DNA of 64,000 bases. Origin: Paenibacillus sp. DMB5. GTDB taxonomy: Bacteria > Bacillota > Bacilli > Paenibacillales > Paenibacillaceae. Of this stretch, positions 1 through 9,126 are shown one piece after another (position 1 is the stretch's first letter; every line of letters starts with the position of its first letter). Made by a program: the position numbers and the translations under genes. The notes under the pieces are model-generated. The model searched no databases, was not told the DNA's origin, and worked only from the letters and a program-made list of their open reading frames with translations. The DNA lies in contig NZ_LRAC01000010.1 of assembly GCF_001517085.1 (NCBI RefSeq), positions 20,798 through 84,797 of the forward strand, written 5' to 3'.

Positions 1-157
1 TGAACCCGGCTGCTCCTGTACAAGTCCAGCCGAGTACAGCTGCATATCTCGATTCCCTTGCCCAGCCGCTGGTCCGGTAGATATTCCGGTCCACAGACAA
101 TAGTACCAGCGCGCAGAACAGCAGCACCATAGCGGTGCAGGCCATCAAGCGGATCAT
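1..157 (-). CDS. Small membrane protein of the ger operon, cut by the window edge
   Basis: This reading frame starts with ATG at 157 and runs off the left edge, so only about 52 residues are visible. A good Shine-Dalgarno (AGGAGGG) sits a few bases upstream at about 162-170. The visible part begins MIRLMACTAMVLLFCALVLL, a single hydrophobic segment followed by charged and polar residues, which suggests a small membrane-anchored protein. It lies 28 bases after the gerC stop on the same strand, so it is probably the fourth gene of the germinant receptor operon; many ger operons carry a small extra membrane subunit. That role is an inference from position. I do not recognise the protein. Confidence 0.5.
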   Translation of the reverse strand, partial: MIRLMACTAMVLLFCALVLLSVDRNIYRTSGWARESRYAAVLGWTCTGAAGF

Positions 158-184
158 CAGGAGCCCTCCTTTAAAAAGCGAATT

Positions 185-1405
185 TTATCTGCTTTTCAGT
201 CCTACCCTCTGCAGATGCACATGAAGTGAAACGTCCACCTTTATTCCGCCATAGAGCTCTTCCCAGTCCTTTTTTTCGTGGATATGCTGCTTCCAGTAGC
301 CCGGATGCCGGGCGCGGATCAGCTCGCCCATACCGAAAATATCCGAGTGGTCCTTTTGGGTGCGCCCGACAAGATTGCTGACTACTCCCCGGATCTGTGT
401 ATTGAATTCCTGCTCAATCGTATGGAGGGCGGCCGAGGAGTTGACCGGCTTTTTACTGTCAAAGTTCTCGTCCAGATCCCCTTCAAAGTATAGCTCGTAT
501 TTCATATATGGCTTGCCGTCCCTGATTGAACTGCTGGTCTTGGTGAAACGCCGGTTGATTTTGATAATTACACTTCCATACTCCCTGGTCTTGAACAGGG
601 TGGAGTATCCGCCGGGGTCCATGCCCTTTAATGCCATAAAGGCGCCGATTTCAAGCGGCTTTGTCGTATTGACCACCCGGTTGCCGCTGAAGTAAGCCAG
701 ACCTTCAATTAGAATATTCTCTTTGTCGCGGAGAGCGACGAAAGGCAGATAAGCGCTTTGCCCCCATTTGGAGTCCGCTGACCAGAACTGCCCGAGATAA
801 TCAGGGGGGAATTTGCCCGCGGCTACCGCTTTTTCCATCATAGAAAGAATGTACAGGGTTGGCACCCGCTGCAAGGGCGGATCGACGTCCATGAAGCGGG
901 AAGCTCTGCCCTCGGAGACGAGCAGCCAGGTTCTGCGCCGGATTTCCGGATTGCGGCGCAGATAGTCATTCAGCTCATCCAGATTGCCGCGGGCGATCGT
1001 CTCACTGATCACGATGACCCGCAGATGCACAAGATAACGGGGATCGGCAATCTGCTGCTGCAGATTGTCCATTGCGTCATCCAGCGTGTGGCCCGTTACA
1101 GTAACCACCCACACCGGACTGGCCTTGCCACCGTCACTGGAGCTGCCGCCTCCCGGACCGAGGGGGACCCGCCCCGGTACGGCAATCTGCGCTGTAACGC
1201 TGATGGCATGCCCTGGAAGCTTCATATTGTCTAGATGGGTTACCTGCTCTTCTGTCGCCATTTCTTCAGGTGTAGCTGCATCAATGGACAGGCCGAGAAC
1301 GAGTGCACGGTCCTCAATTTCCACCTGGTCCCAGCAGCCTGTCAGCAGCAGAGTGAGGACAGCCAGAGCCGCTACAGCGGAACAAAGCATACGGACGGAC
1401 TTCAT
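185..1405 (-). CDS. gerC: Ger(x)C family spore germination lipoprotein
   Basis: C subunit of a nutrient germinant receptor, a lipoprotein on the outer face of the spore inner membrane. The 406-residue product starts with a lipoprotein signal peptide ending in LTGC (lipobox, Cys about residue 23). It is followed by WDQVEIEDRALVLGLSID, the conserved start of mature GerC proteins. The length is normal for the family. The ATG at 1405 overlaps the gerB stop by four bases (ATGA), which supports translational coupling. The same frame is open further upstream, but that part is only the shadow of gerB. It acts with GerA and GerB encoded just upstream. Which germinant it responds to cannot be read from sequence. 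Confidence 0.9.
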   Translation of the reverse strand: MKSVRMLCSAVAALAVLTLLLTGCWDQVEIEDRALVLGLSIDAATPEEMATEEQVTHLDNMKLPGHAISVTAQIAVPGRVPLGPGGGSSSDGGKASPVWVVTVTGHTLDDAMDNLQQQIADPRYLVHLRVIVISETIARGNLDELNDYLRRNPEIRRRTWLLVSEGRASRFMDVDPPLQRVPTLYILSMMEKAVAAGKFPPDYLGQFWSADSKWGQSAYLPFVALRDKENILIEGLAYFSGNRVVNTTKPLEIGAFMALKGMDPGGYSTLFKTREYGSVIIKINRRFTKTSSSIRDGKPYMKYELYFEGDLDENFDSKKPVNSSAALHTIEQEFNTQIRGVVSNLVGRTQKDHSDIFGMGELIRARHPGYWKQHIHEKKDWEELYGGIKVDVSLHVHLQRVGLKSR

Positions 1406-2501
1406 CGGGCTGCACCGCGCTTTCGGGTACGGCGGATCAGGTACATGCTCCAGAGCATGAAAAGATACAGAGACAGAATGATCATGGAGCCGGCCCCCAA
1501 GGCAAGGGACCAGGAATAAGTCTCGAATACGTTCGCGGGAAAGGCAGCTATTATAAATGTAAACGGCAGAATAAGCGTGGAGCTCATCCGCTGATCCCGG
1601 AAAGCAAACATCTGCTGCAGCAGGCAGGCTGCGAGATAATAGGTGCTGTAGAGGGTGGTGAAGACTGAAATCACCCACAGTACTATAAAAATGGCATCCA
1701 GCCGCTCCAGAAATCCTTCGCCTACTACAGCCGAGCGTGCGGATTCCAGGGTCGGATAGATCATCAGCTTCGTTTCTTCCGACCCGAACAGCCCGATGGC
1801 GGCAACAACAATCAGCAGGTAGATGAGGCCGGTTACAGCGATGGCGAGAACGCCGGCCCGCACGGCCTGCTTCGGCTTTGCATATAGGGAACCAGCACCA
1901 CTATGATAAAAGAGGTCTGAAACAGGAAGCTGGCTTCCACCGCACCTCTCCAAAACGCTGCAGAGGGCATCACCAGCACCGGCTGCAGATTGAGCAGATC
2001 CATATTGCGCATCGAGATCAGTGTGATAAACAGAATCGGGCCGATAATCAGCGGCAAGTAGAAGAAATGAATATACGTAAACTTAACGATATCCCTTCTG
2101 GAGGACAGCTGGCAGATCAGCAGCATTAGAAATACGGTTGCTTCAATAGGTGTCTTTTTAAAAAGCACGGTGGTTGCCACATCCCCGAACTGGCGCGCTG
2201 TCAGTCCAGTCAGCAGAATGAAAATCAGCAGAATCAGCACAGTGAATATATAAGAGAGCGGCTTCCCGATCAGACGCCCGCTGAAGACAAACAGGGATTC
2301 CCGGGGAAACCGCCGGCATAATGAAGCCAGCAGCCAGAAGCAGGCAATAGAGATGACGATACCGCTAAAAGCTACAAATGGAGCGCTGCTCCCCCCGGCA
2401 ACAGCCATGTACCGCGGAAAGCTGAGGATGCCCACACCAATAATCGTGCTACCGATTACGGCGGCGGCCCGCAGTGTCGTGATCTGACGGGTAGGGTTCA
2501 T
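1402..2501 (-). pseudogene. gerB: GerB-type spore germination permease with apparent 1-nt frameshift
   Basis: B subunit of the germinant receptor, a multi-spanning membrane protein of the amino acid/polyamine permease superfamily. It starts at ATG 2501 behind GGAGGTGAAG. The first frame (MNPTRQITTLRAAAVIG... to VLVPYMQ) and a second frame (KPKQAVRAGVL... to the stop at 1402) are both clearly GerB. The switch occurs near 1880-1890 in a short A run on the coding strand. Adding one A there gives an uninterrupted protein of about 366 residues, the usual GerB length. The start overlaps the end of gerA by 53 bases and the stop overlaps gerC by 4. Either the gene is broken in this strain or a base was lost in sequencing. 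The intact neighbours favour a recent event or an error. Confidence 0.8.
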
Positions 2502-4098
2502 CCGCTTCACCTCCCTGCTGGAGAATCTGGTCTTCGTACATATCTGGAACAGCTTCCGGAAGCCTTGTGGTGTCCCGGACATGCAAAAAGCTGGGACGGC
2601 GGCGCATCCACCACAAAGGGACCCGCACCAGCGCATCCTTCCAGTCACGCCATTTGCCTGGAATAAACGGGGACATATACGGTACGCCGAAGGAATCCAG
2701 GAACAGCAGATGGTTGATGATGAGAATGGTGCCTATCATAACCCCGTACAGACCGAACATGCCGGCCAACAGAATCAGCGGAAATCTCAGCATCCGCAGG
2801 GCAATCGCTGCATTATAGGCCGGAGTGGCGAACGAGCCTATGGTGGTCAGCGCTACAATGACTACCGTAATCGGGCTGGCGAGCCCGGCGGCTACCGCAG
2901 CCTGTCCGATGACAAGCACGCCGACGATGGACAAGGCTCCGCCGATCATCTGCGGCAGGCGGATGGTGGCTTCACGCAGTACCTCCATGGATACCTCCAT
3001 AATCAGCACCTCCAGTACTGCGGGAAACGGGACGCCTGCCCGGCCTCCGGAGATGGCGACAGCGAAGTCCGTCGGCATCAGCTCCGGGTTGAAGGAGATT
3101 ACAGAAACGTAGAGGGCCGGGAAAAACAGCGAGCTGGCCAAAGCGATCAGCCGGATGATCCGGATCAGGCTGCCCATGATGAACCGTTCGGTGTAGTCGT
3201 CGACCGTCTGGAAAAACTGGTTGAACAGGGCCGGAACAATAAGCGCGAAGGGTGAGCCGTCCACAAGAATGGCCACCCGTCCCTCCAGAAGTGCAGCAAC
3301 GGTCTTGTCCGGCCGCTCCGTATTCTGTACCTGCGGAAAGGGGGAGAGGGGCTGATCTTCAATGAACTGCTCAATATATCCGGCATCAATAATGCCGTCG
3401 GTATCAATAATGGAGATTCTGCGCATCGCTTCAGCCACGAGCTGAGGATCAGCGATGCTGTCCAGGTAGCACAGGGCAACCCGTGACCGGGTGCGGCTTC
3501 CGAGCGGACTGATCTCGATCCGCAGATCTGTACTCTGCAGCCGGTAACGCAGCAGAGCGAGATTGTTCTCCAGCTTTTCCACATAACCTTCCCGCGGCCC
3601 GCGGATGACCTGCTCAGTCTGCGGCTGGTCTACGCCGCGCATGTCAATCTGCCGCATGTCCAGCAGCAGGGCTTCAGAAACGCCGTCAATCAGCAGAACC
3701 AGATTGCCTTTGACAATTGCAGGCGGCAGGCTGCTCAGCTTTTGCTCCGAACTGCCCTGGGTCACCTGCACCGCTATTTTCCAGACATAATGGATGATCC
3801 CGTCAAGATTTTCCGGTACACCGGGATGATCATCCGGGCGGGTCATAAGCGGCTTCAGAATGTGCTCTTGAATCTGCTCCTGGTTAACGAGTGACGAGAA
3901 GAAGACCATCACAGCCTCATATTGGCCGAACAGCAGGAAGTCACGGGCTACAAGATCGCCGTTAGAACCCAGCAGAGCCTGCAGATACTCCAGATTATCT
4001 GTAAGGCTGCGGCCCAGGACGTCTGTTTCAGGAGCCTGCGGGGGGCCGGGCTGCTGTTTTTTAATATAGGAAGCATACTTTTCTTTCCAGCCTTGCAG
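2449..4098 (-). CDS. gerA: GerA family spore germination protein
   Basis: A subunit of the germinant receptor, with a large N-terminal cytoplasmic domain and a C-terminal membrane domain. GerA-like sequence (LGSNGDLVARDF, then the region around LEGRVAILVDGSPFALIVP and the helices near GGALSIVGVLVIGQAAVAAG) is continuous from about 4020 to the stop. No ATG, GTG or TTG precedes the conserved start in frame. The best candidate is CTG at 4098, eight bases after a perfect AGGAGG at 4107-4112, giving 549 residues. A later GTG at 3912 would remove conserved N-terminal sequence and has no clear ribosome binding site. It is the first gene of the operon and overlaps gerB by 53 bases. Confidence 0.85.
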   Translation of the reverse strand: MQGWKEKYASYIKKQQPGPPQAPETDVLGRSLTDNLEYLQALLGSNGDLVARDFLLFGQYEAVMVFFSSLVNQEQIQEHILKPLMTRPDDHPGVPENLDGIIHYVWKIAVQVTQGSSEQKLSSLPPAIVKGNLVLLIDGVSEALLLDMRQIDMRGVDQPQTEQVIRGPREGYVEKLENNLALLRYRLQSTDLRIEISPLGSRTRSRVALCYLDSIADPQLVAEAMRRISIIDTDGIIDAGYIEQFIEDQPLSPFPQVQNTERPDKTVAALLEGRVAILVDGSPFALIVPALFNQFFQTVDDYTERFIMGSLIRIIRLIALASSLFFPALYVSVISFNPELMPTDFAVAISGGRAGVPFPAVLEVLIMEVSMEVLREATIRLPQMIGGALSIVGVLVIGQAAVAAGLASPITVVIVALTTIGSFATPAYNAAIALRMLRFPLILLAGMFGLYGVMIGTILIINHLLFLDSFGVPYMSPFIPGKWRDWKDALVRVPLWWMRRRPSFLHVRDTTRLPEAVPDMYEDQILQQGGEADEPYPSDHDTAGRRRNR

Positions 4099-4352
4099 AG
4101 CGTCCGCCTCCTTTAGAATGGCAGTTTAGAAGATCACTATAGAGTTTTGCTTGCTGCAGCCGATTTTATGTAAGCACAGCCAAGAAGGAACTGCAGCCAG
4201 ACTGTCTGTACAGAAGGTTTTTGTCTGTTCTGCGGTTGCTCATTGGCCGGATGCCCGGTAAACTAAAGAGAGAATGACTCAAACCGATGCTTCCGTAAGA
4301 GGAAATTGCACGTGTGAAGCGATACAAGAAGGTCTATTCTCACAAAACTTTT
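4099..4352. other. Divergent intergenic region gerA / recQ
   Basis: About 250 bases between the minus-strand ger operon and plus-strand recQ. It should hold a forespore-type promoter for gerA and a promoter for recQ, but I could not pick convincing boxes for either. The end of the region reads ACAAAACTTTTAGGAG just before recQ, the same motif that ends the tandem repeat at 25535-25698. Confidence 0.4.
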
Positions 4353-4368
4353 AGGAGTTATGATAGCG

Positions 4369-6204
4369 ATGAAAATGCAAGCACCCACTATGGAACAGGC
4401 GCAGGCTGAACTGCAGAAATATTACGGCTATCCGGACTTCCGGGAAGGCCAGAAAAAAATTGTGCAGCACCTGCTCGAAGGCGGCGACACCCTGGGCATT
4501 ATGCCGACCGGCGGGGGGAAATCGATCTGTTACCAGGTTCCGGCGCTGCTGATGCCGGGGCTGACCCTGGTCATTTCACCGCTGATTTCACTGATGAAGG
4601 ATCAGGTGGACGCCCTGACTACGGCCGGTATTCCGGCCGCATATATTAACAGCACCCTGAGCGGCAAGGAAGTGAACGAGCGGATCCGCGCCGCACGCCG
4701 GGGCGAGCTGAAGCTGCTCTATGTTGCCCCTGAACGGCTGGAGCTGGACTGGTTCCGCCTGGAAATGGCGGGCCTTTCTATTTCCTGCGTGGCTGTGGAT
4801 GAAGCGCACTGCGTATCCCAATGGGGGCATGACTTCCGCACCAGCTATCTGGCGGTGGCGCCGTTCGTTGAGGAGCTGCCGCAGCGGCCGATTCTGGCCG
4901 CTTTTACAGCGACGGCAACGCCGGAGGTTATGGAGGACATGGTCCGGCTGCTGCGCCTGCGCCAGCCGGGCGTGTTCATGACCGGCCTCGGCCGGGATAA
5001 CCTGGCGATGTCGGTGCTGCGCGGGGAGAACAAGCGCGAGTACGTGCTTGATTACACCGCCAGCCATTCACATCAGCCGGGGATTGTATATGCGGCGACC
5101 CGCAAAGAGGTCGATGATCTGTACCAGCGGCTGCAGGCTTCAGGAATCGCCGCCGGACGGTACCATGCCGGGATGAGCGACCAGGAGCGGGCGGACAGCC
5201 AGGAAGGGTTCCTATATGACGATATCCGCGTCATGGTGGCGACCAATGCCTTCGGGATGGGGATCGACAAATCCAACGTGCGTTATGTTATCCACTACAA
5301 TATGCCGAAGAATATGGAGGCTTATGTCCAGGAAGCCGGACGCGCCGGCCGGGACGGGGAGCCGAGTGAGTGTATCCTGCTGTTCAGCGCGCAGGACATT
5401 ATGACCCAAAAGTTCCTGATTGAGCAGAATCCCCAGGATCCTGAGCGCAAAGCGAACGAATACCGCAAGCTGCAGCAGATGATCGATTACTGCTATACGA
5501 CCCGTTGCCTGCGCAGTGCCCAGCTTGCCTACTTCGGCGAAGACCACGGGGACAAGCCCTGCGGGATCTGCAGCAACTGCACGGATGAGCGTGAGCTGGC
5601 CGATATGACCGTGGATGCGCAGAAGATTTTCTCCTGCATCCACCGGATGCGGGAGCGCTTCGGGGTGGCACTGGTCGCCTCGGTGCTAAAGGGCTCACGC
5701 AACCAGAAGGTGCTGCAGTACGGCTTCGAGCAGCTGCCGACCCACGGGGCGATGTCGAGCCGCACGGAGAAGGAAATTACCGAGAGCATCAATGTGCTGA
5801 TCTCGGAGGGGTATCTGGCCCTGTCGGAGGGCCAGTATCCGGTAGTACGGCTGCAGCCGCAGGCCGCCGAGGTGCTGCGCGGCCAGCGTCAGGTGCAGCA
5901 GCGGGTGGCCCGGCCGCTGGTTACCGGCGGAGCCGGCTCCGGGCGGAGCCGCAGCCGGGGCTACGATCATTCACCGTCTGCCGTCAACGAGACGGTGTTC
6001 GAGCAGCTGCGCCTGATCCGCCGCGACCTGGCGGGACGCGAGCATGTGCCGTCCTACATTATTTTTAATGATGCCACCCTGCGCGAGATGAGCGTGGTTT
6101 GTCCGCAGACCGAAGCGGAGATGCTGAGGGTAAAGGGTGTCGGGGAAGTGAAGTACCGGAAATACGGCAAGCCGTTTCTGGAGTTTTTTCAAAATGAAAT
6201 GTAA
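4369..6204 (+). CDS. recQ: ATP-dependent DNA helicase RecQ
   Basis: 3'-5' DNA helicase of recombination and replication-fork repair. The 611-residue protein has a Walker A motif (GIMPTGGGKS), the DEAH box (VDEAHCVSQWGHDFR), motif III (AFTATAT), and motifs V-VI (VMVATNAFGMGIDKSNVR, QEAGRAGRDG). A RecQ zinc-binding domain follows (CRSAQ through CGICSNC), then an RQC winged helix and a C-terminal HRDC-like domain (VNETVFEQLRLIRRDLA). Three in-frame ATGs lie at 4360, 4369 and 4375. AGGAG at 4353-4357 is only 2 bases from the first and 11 from the second, so I chose 4369. It is the first of three collinear genes, with only 15 bases to the next. Confidence 0.95.
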   Translation: MKMQAPTMEQAQAELQKYYGYPDFREGQKKIVQHLLEGGDTLGIMPTGGGKSICYQVPALLMPGLTLVISPLISLMKDQVDALTTAGIPAAYINSTLSGKEVNERIRAARRGELKLLYVAPERLELDWFRLEMAGLSISCVAVDEAHCVSQWGHDFRTSYLAVAPFVEELPQRPILAAFTATATPEVMEDMVRLLRLRQPGVFMTGLGRDNLAMSVLRGENKREYVLDYTASHSHQPGIVYAATRKEVDDLYQRLQASGIAAGRYHAGMSDQERADSQEGFLYDDIRVMVATNAFGMGIDKSNVRYVIHYNMPKNMEAYVQEAGRAGRDGEPSECILLFSAQDIMTQKFLIEQNPQDPERKANEYRKLQQMIDYCYTTRCLRSAQLAYFGEDHGDKPCGICSNCTDERELADMTVDAQKIFSCIHRMRERFGVALVASVLKGSRNQKVLQYGFEQLPTHGAMSSRTEKEITESINVLISEGYLALSEGQYPVVRLQPQAAEVLRGQRQVQQRVARPLVTGGAGSGRSRSRGYDHSPSAVNETVFEQLRLIRRDLAGREHVPSYIIFNDATLREMSVVCPQTEAEMLRVKGVGEVKYRKYGKPFLEFFQNEM

Positions 6205-6219
6205 AGAAGGTTATAAGGC

Positions 6220-8157
6220 ATGAGAATCGTCCTGGCCACATTAAACGCCAAATATATCCACACCTCGCTGGCCATCCGCCTGCTAAAGGCATACAGTGAG
6301 CATGAATTCCCGGATATTATGCTGGCTGAATATACCATCAAGGATCCTGCGATGAATATCGTGTCCGACTTATTCCAGAAGAAGCCCGACGTGATCGGAT
6401 TTTCCTGTTATATATGGAACATTGAAGAGACCATTAAGCTGGTCGGTATCCTCAAACAGGTGCTGCCGGAAGTTAAAATTGTCCTGGGAGGGCCGGAGGT
6501 ATCCTACGAGCCGCTCTACTGGATGAAGCGCGAGCCCGGCGTGGATTTTGTCGTAAACGGGGACGGGGAGGAGACCTTCCATCACCTGCTGCAGGAGCTG
6601 CGCGATGAGCGCAAGTTTCACTTTGTCTACGGGGCCGCTTACCGCAAAGGCGAGGAGCTGATCGTCAACCCTCCGCGTCCCAAAAGCGATCTCAACACCC
6701 TGCCGACACCGCACCGGTTCGCCGATGATCTGCCGGATCTCAGCAAGCGGATTGTTTATTTTGAGACCAGCCGGGGCTGTCCGTTTAACTGCCAGTTCTG
6801 CTTATCAAGTATTGAGGTCGGGGTACGCTATTACGATATTGAGCGGGTGAAGTCGGATCTGCTCTATCTGATCAATAACGGGGCCAAGGTTATCAAGTTC
6901 CTGGACCGCACCTTCAACATCAACCGCAGCTATGCGATGGAGATGTTCCAGTTCCTGATCGACAACCATCAGGGCTGTGTGTTCCAGTTCGAGATTACGG
7001 CTGACATTATGCGGCCGGAGGTGCTGGATTTTCTGTCCGAAAATGCGCCGCCGGGTATCTTCCGCTTTGAAATCGGCGTACAGTCGACCAACGACGAGAC
7101 CAATGAGTTGGTCAAGCGCCGCCAGAATTTCACCAAGCTGTCCCGTACCGTGATGAAAATCAAAGCCAGCGGCAACATCGACCAGCATCTGGATCTGATT
7201 GCCGGACTGCCGCAGGAGGATTACGCGACCTTCCGCAAGACCTTCAATGATGTGTTCGTGATGGAGCCTGAGGAGCTGCAGCTGGGCTTTCTCAAAATGC
7301 TCCGCGGCACCGGCCTGCGCGCCCAGGCTGCCAAATACGAATATACGTACATGGAGCATGCGCCTTATGAGATTCTCAGCTCGCATGTCATGTCCTTTGC
7401 CGATATTATCCGGCTGAAGCGGCTGGAGGATGTACTGGAGAAATACTGGAACAGCCATCGGCTGGATCATACCGTTAAGTACCTGATCCGCCATGTTTTT
7501 GAGTCGCCGTTTGATTTCTTCCAGGCGTTCGGTGATTACTGGGAGGAGCGGGGCTGGCAGAAGATCGGGCATCAGCTTGAGGATCTGTTTACCCGGCTGC
7601 ATGCGTTCCTGACCGACAGCGGTACGCCAGGGATGGAGATTATAACAGGGCTGATGAAGCTGGATTACTTCCTGGGCCACAAGTACAAGCCACGCAAAAT
7701 CTGGTGGGACAACGCGCTGGACAAGCCGGAGTGGGCGCGCCATATGAAGGAAATTGCCGCTCATCCGGAGCGGGTCTCGGCAGCACTGGCGGAAGCAGGA
7801 TATAGTGAACGTGAGCTGCAAAAGTTCATGGTGCTGGAGGTACTGCCGTTCCGGCTTGAGCCTGTGCTGGATTCGATCAGCGGACTGCGGGCGGATGCAG
7901 TGCAGTTAGTTTCACCTGCATTAGCAGGCGAAGCTGCAGATGATACCGGTGCGGCTGCTGTTATGTCACAGCCGGAGGGCTCTGGGATTGCAGCGGCCTT
8001 TAATGCAGCGGCCGGGATTGCCGGAAGCGTGGGCAGCAACCCTTCTGCTGCGGTTGCTGAAGCTCCGGCGCACACGGGCGGAAGCACTCTGCTGATCGTG
8101 CTGTATCAGCAGGATGAGAGCCAGCGTTCGCAGTATTATACTTTGCCGTTGAGTTAA
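6220..8157 (+). CDS. B12-binding radical SAM protein (DUF4080-type)
   Basis: A 645-residue enzyme with an N-terminal cobalamin-binding-like Rossmann domain (MRIVLATLNAKYIHTSLA, IGFSCYIWN, VLGGPEVS). A radical SAM domain follows, with the cluster-binding motif RGCPFNCQFCLSS (CxxxCxxC) near residue 190, and then a long C-terminal region of the DUF4080 type. The order B12-binding then radical SAM is that of the P-methylase/BchE class. The substrate is not known to me. The last roughly 90 residues are Ala/Gly-rich and look like a loosely conserved tail. It starts 15 bases after recQ with a modest ribosome binding site (AGAAGG), so co-transcription with recQ is likely. Confidence 0.85.
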   Translation: MRIVLATLNAKYIHTSLAIRLLKAYSEHEFPDIMLAEYTIKDPAMNIVSDLFQKKPDVIGFSCYIWNIEETIKLVGILKQVLPEVKIVLGGPEVSYEPLYWMKREPGVDFVVNGDGEETFHHLLQELRDERKFHFVYGAAYRKGEELIVNPPRPKSDLNTLPTPHRFADDLPDLSKRIVYFETSRGCPFNCQFCLSSIEVGVRYYDIERVKSDLLYLINNGAKVIKFLDRTFNINRSYAMEMFQFLIDNHQGCVFQFEITADIMRPEVLDFLSENAPPGIFRFEIGVQSTNDETNELVKRRQNFTKLSRTVMKIKASGNIDQHLDLIAGLPQEDYATFRKTFNDVFVMEPEELQLGFLKMLRGTGLRAQAAKYEYTYMEHAPYEILSSHVMSFADIIRLKRLEDVLEKYWNSHRLDHTVKYLIRHVFESPFDFFQAFGDYWEERGWQKIGHQLEDLFTRLHAFLTDSGTPGMEIITGLMKLDYFLGHKYKPRKIWWDNALDKPEWARHMKEIAAHPERVSAALAEAGYSERELQKFMVLEVLPFRLEPVLDSISGLRADAVQLVSPALAGEAADDTGAAAVMSQPEGSGIAAAFNAAAGIAGSVGSNPSAAVAEAPAHTGGSTLLIVLYQQDESQRSQYYTLPLS

Positions 8158-8178
8158 TTTGGAGGGAGAGGTGCAGAG

Positions 8179-8817
8179 GTGGCTGACGGGGTTCCGGCTT
8201 CACAGCAAGTGTACGGGGCGAATCTACAAGAGCAGCAGCACCTTAAACTTCTGACCGGACTGTTCGCGGAGAGCCCGCTGCTGATGGAAGTTTTCCGCAG
8301 GGCACAGTTTCTGGAGCCTCTGCCGTATTACGTCGGTGCAGGCTGTCTTGTACAGACCGTGTGGAACCAGCTGACCGGACGCCCGGCAGAGTATGGGATC
8401 AGCGATATTGATCTAGTTTATTTTGACCCGGCTGATCTAAGCTTTGAGACGGAGAGTGCTCAGATAGCTGAGGGGCGGAGGCATTTTAACGGGGTTCCTG
8501 TTCCGCTGGATATTAAGAATCAGGCCCGCGTCCATCTGTGGTATGAGGACAAATTCGGAATCAGGCTTCAGCCATACTCCAGCCTGGAAGCAGCCATAGA
8601 CAGCTGGCCGACATCAGTAACCTCACTTGGAGCCAGGCTTGAGCCGTCCGGAGAATGGCGAATCTACGCACCCTTCGGTCTGGAGGATCTATACAGCCTG
8701 ACTATAAGACCCAATAAGGCGCTGATTAGTGAGGCGGTATATCGCAGCAAGGCAGAGAAATGGCACTCCAAGTGGCCGGAGCTGCAGATTATCCCTTGGG
8801 AAGATCCTTCGGGCTGA
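8179..8817 (+). CDS. Nucleotidyltransferase family protein (NTP_transf_6/DUF925-like)
   Basis: A 212-residue protein with a nucleotidyltransferase-fold signature: YYVGAGCLVQTVWNQLTGRP, then SDIDLVYFD, whose two Asp residues would bind metal. A further conserved part is PLDIKNQARVHLWYEDKFG. This matches the family often annotated as nucleotidyltransferase family protein (PF06042). The natural substrate is unknown. It probably starts at GTG 8179, behind GGAGGGAG at 8161. It is the third gene of the recQ cluster, 21 bases after the radical SAM gene. Confidence 0.75.
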   Translation: MADGVPASQQVYGANLQEQQHLKLLTGLFAESPLLMEVFRRAQFLEPLPYYVGAGCLVQTVWNQLTGRPAEYGISDIDLVYFDPADLSFETESAQIAEGRRHFNGVPVPLDIKNQARVHLWYEDKFGIRLQPYSSLEAAIDSWPTSVTSLGARLEPSGEWRIYAPFGLEDLYSLTIRPNKALISEAVYRSKAEKWHSKWPELQIIPWEDPSG

Positions 8818-9056
8818 ACAGCCGCCTCAAGTTCTTGGTCACATATTTTCTTATCACAGGCAGAAATCCACAGATTGGTGCCAATCAACCTAAATTAGTG
8901 TGTCTGAGTCCGTTAGAGGAATGACTACTGTTTTTTACCTTTAACCTGCTGGCGGAGCAATGTGACTGATAAAAAATTATACGTTACTGGTAGATTAGTG
9001 ACTGCTGAACGTATAGCAACAGAAGTAATAGTATAACGGGCCTCCCACATAACACA
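8818..9056. other. Non-coding stretch after the recQ cluster
   Basis: About 240 bases without a credible gene. I see only short AT-rich segments and no ribosome binding site followed by a long frame. The stretch ends in the shared terminator at 9057-9106. Confidence 0.4.
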
Positions 9057-9106
9057 AAAGCCGTCCCTGCCAGCCATTAACTGGCTTCAGGAACGGCTTC
9101 TTTGTT
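9057..9106. terminator. Bidirectional intrinsic terminator
   Basis: AGCCGT at 9059-9064 pairs with ACGGCT at 9093-9098, with further pairing inside (GCCAG with CTGGC). T-rich sequence follows on the plus strand and A-rich sequence precedes it. It sits between convergent genes, so it can end the recQ cluster and the minus-strand hydrolase gene. Confidence 0.75.
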
Positions 9107-9126
9107 TTAAGCAATTTTTAGGGCGT

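Noticed and set aside
6805..7821. A minus-strand frame of 338 codons opposite the radical SAM gene
   Set aside because: Antisense shadow; the plus strand carries the CxxxCxxC motif and family-like sequence over the same region.
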